Shown here in pieces: positions 25,520-32,966 of a stretch of 64,000 nt of DNA. The position numbers were made by a program, and so were the translations under genes. Under the pieces are notes generated by a model. That model saw only the letters and a list, made by a program, of their open reading frames with translations, searched no databases and had not been told where the DNA came from. Position 1 is the stretch's first letter, and each line of letters starts with the position of its first letter. The DNA is from Mycolicibacterium moriokaense (GTDB taxonomy: Bacteria > Actinomycetota > Actinomycetes > Mycobacteriales > Mycobacteriaceae): contig NZ_AP022560.1 of NCBI RefSeq assembly GCF_010726085.1, positions 310,001-374,000 of the forward strand, written 5' to 3'.

Positions 25520-26569
25520 TCAGGCGGCGACCACCAGGACCTCGCCCGGCTCCACACCGACGGTGACGCGATCGCCCGGGGCCAACGCTCTGGCCGCCGA
25601 ACCGGACAGCTGTGCGCTGAGCACCGAACCGTCGGGCATGGTGACGTAGACCCGCGAGATCGGGCCCAGGAACGCGATCGAGCTGACCGTTGCTGTGCCC
25701 GTGGGGTCGGCGGTGACGGTGACGGCCTCGGGGCGCACCATCGCCAGGCCCCGGCCCGACGGGATGGACCCGGGCAGGGTCGGCACCGCAGTGCCGAGCA
25801 GCTGCGCGCGACCTCCCGAAACCTCAACGGGCACTTTGTTGTTCAGTCCGACGAATTCCGCTACGAACGGAGTCGCCGGGTTGGCGTACAGATCTGCGGG
25901 CGCCGCCAGCTGTTCCAGCCGGCCCTGGTTCATCACACCGACCCGGTCGGCGACGGCAAGCGCCTCCTCCTGATCGTGGGTGACGAACAGCGTCGTGATG
26001 CCGACTTCGAGTTGTACGCGGCGGATCTCGTCGCGCAGTTGTGCGCGCACCTTCGCGTCCAACGCCGAGAGCGGCTCGTCGAGCAGCAGCACCCGCGGCT
26101 GGATGGCCAGCGCGCGCGCCAGCGCGACCCGCTGCTGCTGACCGCCGGAGAGCTCGTTGGCGTACTTGTCCTTGTGCGCCGCCAGTCCGACCAGGTCCAG
26201 CATCTCAGCGGCCCGAGAAGTCCTCTCCCGCTTGGCTTTACCGCGCATTTTGAGCCCGAATGCGACGTTGTCGAGCACGGTCAGATGCGGAAAGAGGCTG
26301 TAGGCCTGGAACACCATGCCCATATCGCGCTTGTTGGCGGGTACCCGGCTGACGTCACGCCCGCCGACCGACACCGTGCCCGATGTGGCCTCGTCCAGAC
26401 CCGCGAGAATGCGCAGCGCGGTGGTCTTCCCGCAACCCGACGGTCCAAGCAGCGCAACGAGTTCGCCCGCATCGATGTGCAGGGTGAGGCCATCGAGGGC
26501 TTTGACGTCGCCATAGACGCGGGTGAGTTCGGTCAGGTCGACGGACGTGTCTTGGGCGCTCGCGTTCAT
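25520..26569 (-). CDS. ABC transporter ATP-binding protein, PotA/FbpC type
   Basis: A 349-residue ATPase that powers the importer encoded upstream. Walker A is GPSGCGKTT (42-50), the signature is LSGGQQQRVALARAL, Walker B is LLLDEPLSALD, with the H-loop FVTHDQEEA. A C-terminal TOBE-like regulatory domain covers about residues 265-349 (RPEAVTV, GPISRVYV). It is the last gene of a four-gene operon and overlaps the second permease by 4 bases. Family members import polyamines, iron(III), thiamine or phosphonates. Confidence 0.9.
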   Translation of the reverse strand: MNASAQDTSVDLTELTRVYGDVKALDGLTLHIDAGELVALLGPSGCGKTTALRILAGLDEATSGTVSVGGRDVSRVPANKRDMGMVFQAYSLFPHLTVLDNVAFGLKMRGKAKRERTSRAAEMLDLVGLAAHKDKYANELSGGQQQRVALARALAIQPRVLLLDEPLSALDAKVRAQLRDEIRRVQLEVGITTLFVTHDQEEALAVADRVGVMNQGRLEQLAAPADLYANPATPFVAEFVGLNNKVPVEVSGGRAQLLGTAVPTLPGSIPSGRGLAMVRPEAVTVTADPTGTATVSSIAFLGPISRVYVTMPDGSVLSAQLSGSAARALAPGDRVTVGVEPGEVLVVAA

Positions 26570-27348
26570 GCAGTCACTCCTTGGACGCGCCTGCGCCCTC
26601 GCGTCACGAGCGACAGCACGAGGAGCAGGGCGAAACCGAACAACAACACCGCCAACGAGGCGGCCACCGACGTGGGGCCGTCAGTCTTACCGATCGCCAC
26701 GATCTGCACCTGCAGCGTCTCGTATCCGGACAGCGACGCGATCGTGTACTCGCCGAGCACCACCGCGATCGAGATGAACGCCGCAGAGAGAATCCCAGAC
26801 CAGATGTTGGGCACCACGATTCGCAGAATCGTCGTCGTCCAACCGGCACCCAGCGAGCGCGCTGCTTCGGTGAGGGTCTGCAGGTCGATGGACGACAGGG
26901 CCGCGTCGAGTGCGCGATATGCGAAGGGCAACACCAGCACCACGTAGACGAACGTCAGCGTCAGCGCGGACTCGCCGAGAAAGTACGTCACCCAGAGATA
27001 CACGTTGCGCAGGCCGACGACGATCACCAACGCCGGAATCGTCAACGGCAGCAGGCACAAGAACTCCACAGCACCCTTCGCCCACGGCGCGCGCAGCCGC
27101 ACCCAGATCATCGTCGGCACCAGTATCACCAACATCGCGACGACCGTGAGCACGGCGAGTAGCAGTGAGATGACGATCGCCTGATACAGGGCGTCGTCGG
27201 TGACGAGGTTGGCCCACGCCTGCCACGTGCGGCCACCGGCGATGAGGTTGCGGGTCGAGAAGTCGGCCATCGCGTACAGCGGGAACAGGAAGAACAACCC
27301 GAAGATCACCCAAAGCGCCCCGCGCACCGCACGTTTCATCGCAACCAC
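26566..27348 (-). CDS. ABC transporter permease (second, PotC-like)
   Basis: A 260-residue permease with about six transmembrane helices. The cytoplasmic EAA loop that contacts the ATPase reads LTEAARSLGAGWTTTILRIVVPNI, in the C-terminal half. It follows the first permease with a 13-base overlap and is followed by the ATPase. Together with the 287-residue permease it forms the heterodimeric channel. Confidence 0.88.
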   Translation of the reverse strand: MVAMKRAVRGALWVIFGLFFLFPLYAMADFSTRNLIAGGRTWQAWANLVTDDALYQAIVISLLLAVLTVVAMLVILVPTMIWVRLRAPWAKGAVEFLCLLPLTIPALVIVVGLRNVYLWVTYFLGESALTLTFVYVVLVLPFAYRALDAALSSIDLQTLTEAARSLGAGWTTTILRIVVPNIWSGILSAAFISIAVVLGEYTIASLSGYETLQVQIVAIGKTDGPTSVAASLAVLLFGFALLLVLSLVTRGRRRVQGVTA

Positions 27349-28199
27349 CTTGCGGTGCGACGAACCAACAGGTTGTAGGCGATCATCACCACGGCGACGA
27401 TGACGATCATCTCGAGCGCGAGCGCATACGCGAAGCCCGACTGGCCGAGAACGACCTCACTGGTCAAAGCCGACCGGATCAGCAGCGGGACGATCGGGCT
27501 GCCCTGGCTCACCAACGCCGCGGCCGTCGCGTACGCGGCGAACGCATTGGCGAACAACAACAGTGCCGACCCGAGGAACGCAGGCGTCAACAGCGGCACC
27601 GCCACCTCGCGGAAGTACTGCCACCGGGATGCGCCGAGGCTGATCGCCGCCTCGCGCCACTGCGCACGCAGACCTTCCAACGCCGGCACGAACACGATCA
27701 CCATCAGAGGGATCTGGAAGTATGTGTATACGACGATCAGGCCGGTCAGGCTGTAGAGCCAGCCCGAGCCGGCCAGGTTCCAGCCGAACGCCTGCTGCAC
27801 CCACAGCGTCAGCACGCCGTTGAGGCCCACGGTCGCCAGGAACGCGAATGCCAGTGCCACACCGCCGAACTGGGCCAGCACGCTGCACAGCGAGATCACT
27901 GCCCGACGCACCATCGAGGTCGGTGAACTGCTCACGATCAGCCACCCCAGCACAGCGCCGAGCACCGCGCCGATGACCGCGGTGCTCGCCGAGAGCACGA
28001 CGCTGGAGCCCAGTGCCGACAGCGCGGTGGACGAGAAGAGCGCGCCGATGCGTTCGAGCGAGAACGCGCCGTCGACGAAGAACGCGTTGACGATCACCGT
28101 CACCGTCGGAATCACGAGAAACACCGTGACGACAGCGAGGAACGGCAGCAGCGGCAGAGCTTCTGTGAGTCGTTTGGGTCGAAGGGTTCCGCCCGGCAC
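27336..28199 (-). CDS. ABC transporter permease (first, PotB-like)
   Basis: A 287-residue permease with about six transmembrane helices (first at 20-40, FLAVVTVFLVIPTVTVIVNA). The EAA loop is REAAISLGASRWQYFREVAVPLL. GTG 28199 was chosen because it starts one base beyond the stop of the binding-protein gene and gives a normal-length permease; longer frames overlap the binding protein. Confidence 0.87.
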   Translation of the reverse strand: MPGGTLRPKRLTEALPLLPFLAVVTVFLVIPTVTVIVNAFFVDGAFSLERIGALFSSTALSALGSSVVLSASTAVIGAVLGAVLGWLIVSSSPTSMVRRAVISLCSVLAQFGGVALAFAFLATVGLNGVLTLWVQQAFGWNLAGSGWLYSLTGLIVVYTYFQIPLMVIVFVPALEGLRAQWREAAISLGASRWQYFREVAVPLLTPAFLGSALLLFANAFAAYATAAALVSQGSPIVPLLIRSALTSEVVLGQSGFAYALALEMIVIVAVVMIAYNLLVRRTARWLR

Positions 28200-28200
28200 G

Positions 28201-29331
28201 TCAGCCGATCGCTTCGGCCCAGTGGTCCGCGAGGTACGCGGTCGCCTTTTCGGTCTGCTCGGGGCTGGGCACCGTGGCCGGACCGTCGATGACCGGAATC
28301 GCGGACGCGACGGATTTGTCGAGCTTGCCGTCGGCCAGCATGTTGTCGGCGCGCACCGGGCGCACACCGCCCGCGGCGTACAGGTTCTGGCCCTCGTCGC
28401 TGAACAGGAACTCCTCCCACAGCCGCGCGGCGGCCGGATGGGGCGCGTCCTTGTTGATCGCCTGGTAGTAATAACCCGCGACCGCGTGATCCGGCGGAAC
28501 CAGCACCTGCCACGACGGCAGCTTCTTGGTCTCGGCCGCGTTGAGGTAGTTCCAGTCGATGACCACCGGGGTCTGGCCGGACTCGATGGTCGCCGGGGTC
28601 GGGTCGACCGGCAGGAAGTTGCCCGCCTCGCTGAGCTTGCGGAAGAACTCCACCCCCGGCGCGATGTCGTCGGCGGACCCGCCCTGCGACAGCGCGACCA
28701 TCAACACTCCGGAGAACGCCGCACCGGCCTGGGTCGGATCGCCGTTGAGCGCCACCTTGCCCTTGTACTCGGGCTTGAGCAGATCGTCGACCGAGGTGAC
28801 GGGTGGCACCTTGGCGGAGTCGAAGCCGATCGACATGTAGCCGCCGTAGTCGTTGACCCAGGCGCCGTTCGAGTCCTTGTACGCCGCCGGGATGTCGTCC
28901 CACACCGCCACCTTGTAGGGCGCGAACATCGCGGTGTTGGCGAGCGCGACCGACTGACCGAGGTCGAAGACGTCTGGCGCGGAGCTGCGGCCCCGCTGTT
29001 GGTTCGCGGCGTTGATCTCATCCTGGCTCGCGGCATCGGGCTGCGCCGAATTCACCTTGATGCCGTACTTGTCCTCGAATGCCTTGATGATCGCGCCGTA
29101 GTTGGCCCAATCCGGTGGCAGGGCAATGACATTCAGCTCGCCCTCTTTCTTGGCCGCCTCCTCGAGTCCGGACAGGCCGCCGAAGTCCTCCGCTGAGGTC
29201 GCCTCACGGGCGTTGACACCGGACTGCGTCTGCTCTTCGGGCTTGTCTTTCTCCGGAGGTGCACAACCGATGAGGCCGGCGAACAGCAGGACCGACGCGG
29301 CCGCGGCCGCCACAAGACGTGAGGACTTCAT
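28201..29331 (-). CDS. ABC transporter substrate-binding lipoprotein (PotD/AfuA type)
   Basis: A 376-residue periplasmic-type binding protein, first gene of the importer operon. A lipoprotein signal ends in LIGC with Cys23 as the lipidated residue. The mature part is a two-lobed group-1 binding fold (ELNVIALPPDWANYGAIIKAFEDKYG; DVFDLGQSVALANTAMFAPYK; VVIDWNYLNAAE; HPAAARLWEEFLFSDEGQ). The fold is shared by polyamine, iron and aminoethylphosphonate binders; I see no Tyr-Tyr iron site that would settle it, though GYYYQA is present. Substrate unknown. Confidence 0.87.
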   Translation of the reverse strand: MKSSRLVAAAAASVLLFAGLIGCAPPEKDKPEEQTQSGVNAREATSAEDFGGLSGLEEAAKKEGELNVIALPPDWANYGAIIKAFEDKYGIKVNSAQPDAASQDEINAANQQRGRSSAPDVFDLGQSVALANTAMFAPYKVAVWDDIPAAYKDSNGAWVNDYGGYMSIGFDSAKVPPVTSVDDLLKPEYKGKVALNGDPTQAGAAFSGVLMVALSQGGSADDIAPGVEFFRKLSEAGNFLPVDPTPATIESGQTPVVIDWNYLNAAETKKLPSWQVLVPPDHAVAGYYYQAINKDAPHPAAARLWEEFLFSDEGQNLYAAGGVRPVRADNMLADGKLDKSVASAIPVIDGPATVPSPEQTEKATAYLADHWAEAIG

Positions 29332-29501
29332 TGCCGAACCTTCCGATGGGCAATTGGCGGCGCAGTGGCGCGATGGTGACGGCTCTGCGTCGTAGCGGGA
29401 AACGTTTGCATACGCGGCGCTCGACCCTACCGTGGTCGCGCCGCCGGCGGGTGCATGTTCGCGGGACTTTGATCAACGCGCATACACGCAGCTAACAGCG
29501 A

Positions 29502-29507
29502 TAACAT
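29502..29507 (+). promoter_or_regulatory. -10 element TAACAT, leaderless gene 29514
   Basis: TAACAT, then 6 bases, then GTG 29514. An upstream TTGATC (29469-29474) pairs better with a second hexamer TAACAG at 29493 (18-base spacing), so either hexamer could serve. Confidence 0.45.
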
Positions 29508-29513
29508 CGGGAT

Positions 29514-30104
29514 GTGGCCGAACGCGAAGCCCCGGGGGACTTCGACTACCTGATCGGCGACCTGCCCGAAGCCCCGGCGCAAACAGCTGAGACGGATTTG
29601 GGGGACGGCGCGCTGCTGGAACCGGAAGCGCCCGACGATAGCGGCGCGGCACCGCCGGTCCGCAACGGAGCCTTCGACGCGTTCGACTCGAGCACCTGGT
29701 ACTTCGAACCCGCCCCGCCGCCGTGGTATCGGCGTAGGCAGGCGCTGATCGCCTGGGTCGCTGCGGGCACCGCCGCGGCGGCGCTGGTGGTCTCGGCGGT
29801 TGTGTTGATCGTCCGCGCTCCGGTGAGCGCAGAGGAGGAGACGACGTCGGTTGACTCGACGGCGCCGACGTCTGCGGCGTCCACCGAACCCGCGACCAGC
29901 CGTCGGCCGTCGCCGTCGCCGTCGGAGCCGCCACCGCCCCCACCGCCGCCGCCGGAGGAATCGGCCGAACCGATCGCGCCGCCTCCGGCGCAGACCCTGC
30001 GGCCGCAGACTCCGTCGACGCGTACCACAAAGGAGCCCGAGATCGGGGTCACGCGAACTCCGGTGACGCGCTCGCCCATCAGCGTCGCGCCGCGGCCGCG
30101 CTGA
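29514..30104 (+). CDS. Proline-rich single-span membrane protein, unknown function
   Basis: A 196-residue protein. Residues 1-70 are acidic and cytoplasmic, one transmembrane helix lies at about 77-100 (ALIAWVAAGTAAAALVVSAVVLIV), and the rest is an extracytoplasmic low-complexity region rich in Pro, Ser, Thr and Glu (a run of nine prolines near 138). No signal peptide or known domain. Likely a wall-spanning or scaffold-like protein. GTG 29514 is supported by the -10 box 6 bases upstream. Convergent with the small secreted gene at 30155, with a hairpin between. Confidence 0.75.
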   Translation: MAEREAPGDFDYLIGDLPEAPAQTAETDLGDGALLEPEAPDDSGAAPPVRNGAFDAFDSSTWYFEPAPPPWYRRRQALIAWVAAGTAAAALVVSAVVLIVRAPVSAEEETTSVDSTAPTSAASTEPATSRRPSPSPSEPPPPPPPPPEESAEPIAPPPAQTLRPQTPSTRTTKEPEIGVTRTPVTRSPISVAPRPR

Positions 30105-30113
30105 TATACGCGA

Positions 30114-30141
30114 GAGGCGGGAGACTTTCGCCTCCCGCCTC
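30114..30141. terminator. Bidirectional hairpin terminator
   Basis: GAGGCGGGAG (30114-30123) and CTCCCGCCTC (30132-30141) form a perfect 10-bp stem with an 8-base loop between two convergent genes ending at 30104 and 30155. No T-tract. Confidence 0.65.
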
Positions 30142-30154
30142 AGCACTTCGATGG

Positions 30155-30412
30155 TCAGCGACCATGGCCGCCGTGATGAAACGCGAGCGCCGGTAGCCCG
30201 TATCCGAAGAACGGGTATTGAAGCTGCCCGGCCTGTAGTGCGGCGTCGCTCGGCGCGACAGTCACCTGCGCGTTACCCGGCGATTGGACGACCGTCGCAC
30301 CACCGGTGTTGACCGTCTGGGGGCCCATCGGTGCGGCCGCGGCGATCGGGGCGAGCCCGATTGCACTCGCAGCAGCGGCCAGAGCCGCCGTCGCAATGAA
30401 ACGACTCTTCAT
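30155..30412 (-). CDS. Small secreted protein, unknown function
   Basis: An 85-residue exported protein. Signal peptide about 1-28 (MKSRFIATAALAAAASAIGL, cleavage after AAA), mature part about 57 residues ending in FHHGGHGR, a His/Gly tail that could bind metal. ATG 30412 is preceded by a strong GAGGAGG ribosome site; an in-frame start at 30454 would run through a 20-bp palindrome and lacks such a site. Expression is probably controlled through that palindrome. Confidence 0.78.
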   Translation of the reverse strand: MKSRFIATAALAAAASAIGLAPIAAAAPMGPQTVNTGGATVVQSPGNAQVTVAPSDAALQAGQLQYPFFGYGLPALAFHHGGHGR

Positions 30413-30432
30413 TGCATCCTCCTCCACATTTC

Positions 30433-30452
30433 GAAACTGAACGTTCAGTTTC
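30433..30452. promoter_or_regulatory. Perfect 20-bp palindrome, likely TetR operator
   Basis: GAAACTGAACGTTCAGTTTC is identical to its reverse complement over all 20 bases. It lies 20 bases upstream of the small secreted gene's ATG and 67 bases beyond the stop of the TetR gene at 30520. AACTGAACGTTCAGTT-like sites are typical of TetR-family repressors, so the neighbouring TetR is the first candidate. Confidence 0.65.
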
Positions 30453-30519
30453 AATGAGTGGAACGCGGCGACCCGGCCGAATCAGTCCACGACCCGGCGG
30501 TGCGTTGTGTCACAAGCGG

Positions 30520-31125
30520 TCAGTCATCCACGGCGAACCCGCGCATCGCACCGTCCACGAGGGCAACGGCCGATGCGTCGTCGAGCGGGGCATGGCCAAG
30601 CAGGAGGCGGTAGAGCATCGGGCCGATCAGCTGGTCGAGCGCGGCGTCCTGGTCGAGGTCGGGGCGCAATTCGCCACGTTCCACTCCGCGCGCCCAGATC
30701 GTCTTCATCAGCGTTCGACGCGGCTCGGCCAGGTGCTGGTACAGCTCCTTCTTGAGCTGCGAATCACTTTGCGCCTCGCCGACCAGTTGCGCGAAGACCC
30801 GGCCGCTAGCGCCGGTATAGAAGTGCGCGAGACCACGGATCACCCGGCGGAAATCCTCGGCCGCCGAGCCGGTGTTCGGATCGGGCGCCTCCGCCATCAT
30901 CTCGGTCAGGAATGCTTCGCCGGCGACCGCGTATTTGTTGGGCCACCACTTGTAGATGGTCGCCTTGCTGGCGCCGCTACGGTGCGAGATCTGCTCGGTC
31001 GTCATCGCACGCAGGCCCACCTCCTGCAACAGCTGGGAGGTGGCGCGCAGCACCGCGACGCGCGACTGCTCGCTGCGCGGACGCCCTGGGCTGCGCTGCG
31101 CACCCGCGGCCGTGCTCGGACTCAC
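30520..31125 (-). CDS. TetR family regulator
   Basis: A 201-residue TetR repressor with HTH at about 22-65 (VAVLRATSQLLQEVGLRAMTTEQISHRSGASKATIYKWWPNK). The IYKWWPNK ending and C-terminal TetR_C-type domain are common among repressors of efflux or secreted proteins. Start GTG 31125 chosen as the nearest start ahead of the GRPRSEQ segment; GTG 31134 is possible. Located directly upstream of the palindrome and the small secreted gene. Confidence 0.85.
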   Translation of the reverse strand: MSPSTAAGAQRSPGRPRSEQSRVAVLRATSQLLQEVGLRAMTTEQISHRSGASKATIYKWWPNKYAVAGEAFLTEMMAEAPDPNTGSAAEDFRRVIRGLAHFYTGASGRVFAQLVGEAQSDSQLKKELYQHLAEPRRTLMKTIWARGVERGELRPDLDQDAALDQLIGPMLYRLLLGHAPLDDASAVALVDGAMRGFAVDD

Positions 31126-31199
31126 GCGTATCACTATCGGCCACCCGCGGGCCGTCACACGCACGAACGTACTTTTCTCAGCGCATACCAACCAGGTGT

Positions 31200-31847
31200 T
31201 CAGGCAGCGTTCTCGTCCGCGGCCCAGAGCGCGTCGATGGCCGCGAGCGCACGGCTGAGGCTCTCCGCCGCAAGGGGTTTGAGTTCCGCCATGGCCGGTT
31301 TGGAGTTCGCCATCGTCAGCTCGGCGATGATGAAGCGCGGCGACAGCCCTGTCATCGACACGGCATGAGGCAGCCATGATTCGGCATGATCCCAACCCTC
31401 GCGGGGCGTCCCGGGGCCGTAGCCGCCGCCGCGGCTTTCGAGCACGATGAACTCGCTGTTGCCGAGTAGGCCGGTCTCGGATTCGACGTCGAACGAGAGG
31501 CCGGGCGCAACGATGTGGTCCACCCATGCCTTTACTGTGCTCGGCGGGCCGAAGTTGTAGAGCGGCAGACCCAGCACGATCGTGTCGGCCTGCTTGATCT
31601 CGTCGATCAGCTGGACCGTCAACGCCATCGAGTCCCGCTGGGCCGGCGAGAGCGCCTTGGCGGGCAACACCCGCGCCATGCCCGTGACGCCGTCGAGATG
31701 CGGGATCGGTTCGGTCGCCAGGTCTCGATAGGTGACGGTGCCGCCGGGATGAGCGTTGCGCCACCGCTCAACAGCGCGGGCGGTGAGGCGGCGGCTCACC
31801 GACTGGTCACCCAGAAACGAAGAGTCGATGTGGAGCAGGTGTGCCAT
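31200..31847 (-). CDS. azoR: FMN-dependent NADH-azoreductase
   Basis: A 215-residue flavodoxin-like quinone/azo reductase. It reduces quinones and azo compounds with NAD(P)H via FMN. Features: MAHLLHIDSSFLGDQSVSRRLT (FMN phosphate loop), LGLPLYNFGPPSTVKAWVDHI and LESRGGGYGPGTPREGWD. ATG 31847 is preceded by GGGAGAAG. Divergent from a MarR regulator gene with a 31-bp operator between the starts, so induction by electrophiles or quinones through MarR is likely. Confidence 0.88.
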   Translation of the reverse strand: MAHLLHIDSSFLGDQSVSRRLTARAVERWRNAHPGGTVTYRDLATEPIPHLDGVTGMARVLPAKALSPAQRDSMALTVQLIDEIKQADTIVLGLPLYNFGPPSTVKAWVDHIVAPGLSFDVESETGLLGNSEFIVLESRGGGYGPGTPREGWDHAESWLPHAVSMTGLSPRFIIAELTMANSKPAMAELKPLAAESLSRALAAIDALWAADENAA

Positions 31848-31860
31848 CAGTTCTTCTCCC

Positions 31861-31891
31861 ATAGATAATTTGCGTAGTACAAACTATCTAT
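31861..31891. promoter_or_regulatory. 31-bp imperfect palindrome, likely MarR operator
   Basis: Outer arms ATAGATA (31861-31867) and TATCTAT (31885-31891) with inner TTG (31870-31872) and CAA (31880-31882) placed symmetrically. It begins 14 bases upstream of azoR and covers its promoter. Strongly AT-rich against the surrounding sequence, as usual for MarR sites. Confidence 0.65.
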
Positions 31892-31918
31892 ACCAAACTA
31901 GTCGTTGGTGTATTCCCG

Positions 31919-31924
31919 TAGGCT
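31919..31924 (+). promoter_or_regulatory. -10 element TAGGCT, leaderless marR-type gene
   Basis: TAGGCT, then 6 bases, then GTG 31931. No ribosome site. Placed 28 bases beyond the palindrome, so a repressor bound there could block the -35 region. Confidence 0.5.
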
Positions 31925-31930
31925 GAACAG

Positions 31931-32389
31931 GTGCCCGAACTGTCCGCCCCGCTGCTGGTCCACCTGGCGCGACGGATGAAGCTCGAGGCCGAGCCGGAGC
32001 TCGATTCGTTCGGTCTGCGCGCGCGGCACATCGTCGCCCTGACGCTGTTGCGGGACCACGGCGAGCAGAATCAGTCCGACCTGCCCGCCATGCTGGGGGT
32101 CGACCCGACGAACGTCGTCGCACTGCTGAACGAACTCGAAGCCGACGGCCTCGTCGAGCGCAGGCGCTCAGCCGAAGACCGGCGCAGGCACACGGTCGCC
32201 CTCACACGCGCGGGCACCCGCAAGCTGGCCGAGGTCGAGAAGGTGCTGTCGGTTGTGGAAGCGCGCGTGCTGGCGCCGCTGACCGAGGCCGAGCAGCATG
32301 AGCTCTACCTCCTGCTCGCCCGCGCGAGCGGGGGCAGCTGCACCGAGGCGCTGCCCGCCGCGCAGCAGTGCCTCGAGACGCCGGATTAG
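31931..32389 (+). CDS. MarR family regulator
   Basis: A 152-residue winged-helix regulator. The recognition region is [45 protein letters not shown] (about 47-95), the classic MarR HTH and wing with the DxRRR signature. Two cysteines (in [16 protein letters not shown]) near the C-terminus could act in redox sensing. Probable repressor of azoR and of itself through the shared operator. The stop codon TAG overlaps the -10 box of the next gene. Confidence 0.88.
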   Translation: MPELSAPLLVHLARRMKLEAEPELDSFGLRARHIVALTLLRDHGEQNQSDLPAMLGVDPTNVVALLNELEADGLVERRRSAEDRRRHTVALTRAGTRKLAEVEKVLSVVEARVLAPLTEAEQHELYLLLARASGGSCTEALPAAQQCLETPD

Positions 32390-32392
32390 TCT
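32387..32392 (+). promoter_or_regulatory. -10 element TAGTCT, leaderless PPOX gene
   Basis: TAGTCT overlaps the stop codon of the MarR gene and is followed by 7 bases and ATG 32400. Confidence 0.4.
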
Positions 32393-32399
32393 CGGATTC

Positions 32400-32819
32400 A
32401 TGGCCGACTCCGACGCCGCGGCCGCGTTCGCGCAATCGCGCATCGCGATGCTCGCCACGGTCGGGCCCGATGGTGCACCGCACGTCGTGCCCGTGGTGTT
32501 CGCGGTGAACACCAACCGCGAACAGCCCGTCGTATACACCGCTGTCGACGCCAAACGTAAGACCACCCAACGGCTGCAGCGGCTGGCCAACATCGAGGCC
32601 AACCCGCGGGTGAGCATGCTCGTCGACCACTACGAGGACGACTGGACCCAGCTGTGGTGGGTGCGCGCCGACGGCGTGGCGCAGATCCACTACAGCGGTG
32701 ACGAGATGGCCGCCGGCTACGCACTGCTGCGCAGCAAATACGTTCAGTACCAACGCATTGCGCTCGACGGACCGGTCGTCACCGTCACGGTGGACCGGTG
32801 GGCGTCCTGGCAGGCCTGA
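32400..32819 (+). CDS. PPOX-class probable F420-dependent oxidoreductase (Rv0121c-like, TIGR03668)
   Basis: A 139-residue split-barrel protein. Segments [64 protein letters not shown] fit the TIGR03668 group of F420- or FMN-binding oxidoreductases. In M. tuberculosis the relative Rv0121c also neighbours fusA2 (Rv0120c). Reaction and substrate are unknown. Short intergenic distance to the MarR gene; its own leaderless promoter is likely. Confidence 0.85.
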   Translation: MADSDAAAAFAQSRIAMLATVGPDGAPHVVPVVFAVNTNREQPVVYTAVDAKRKTTQRLQRLANIEANPRVSMLVDHYEDDWTQLWWVRADGVAQIHYSGDEMAAGYALLRSKYVQYQRIALDGPVVTVTVDRWASWQA

Positions 32820-32966
32820 CGTCGGCTGCTTAAACGTCCAGGCGCATTGATCCGGCCGTAAGTTTCGCGGATTGTGCGAATCCCTTGTGCTCGGTGTTCG
32901 TTCGGAGAATTGTGGATTAGCAGATCCGATGGGAAGCACCGTCGCTTCCCGGGAGAGGGAACCGTC

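Noticed and set aside
29514..30104. Pro-rich protein considered as a PknB-like or anti-sigma membrane protein
   Set aside because: No kinase, PASTA or anti-sigma motif; only one transmembrane helix and low-complexity sequence.
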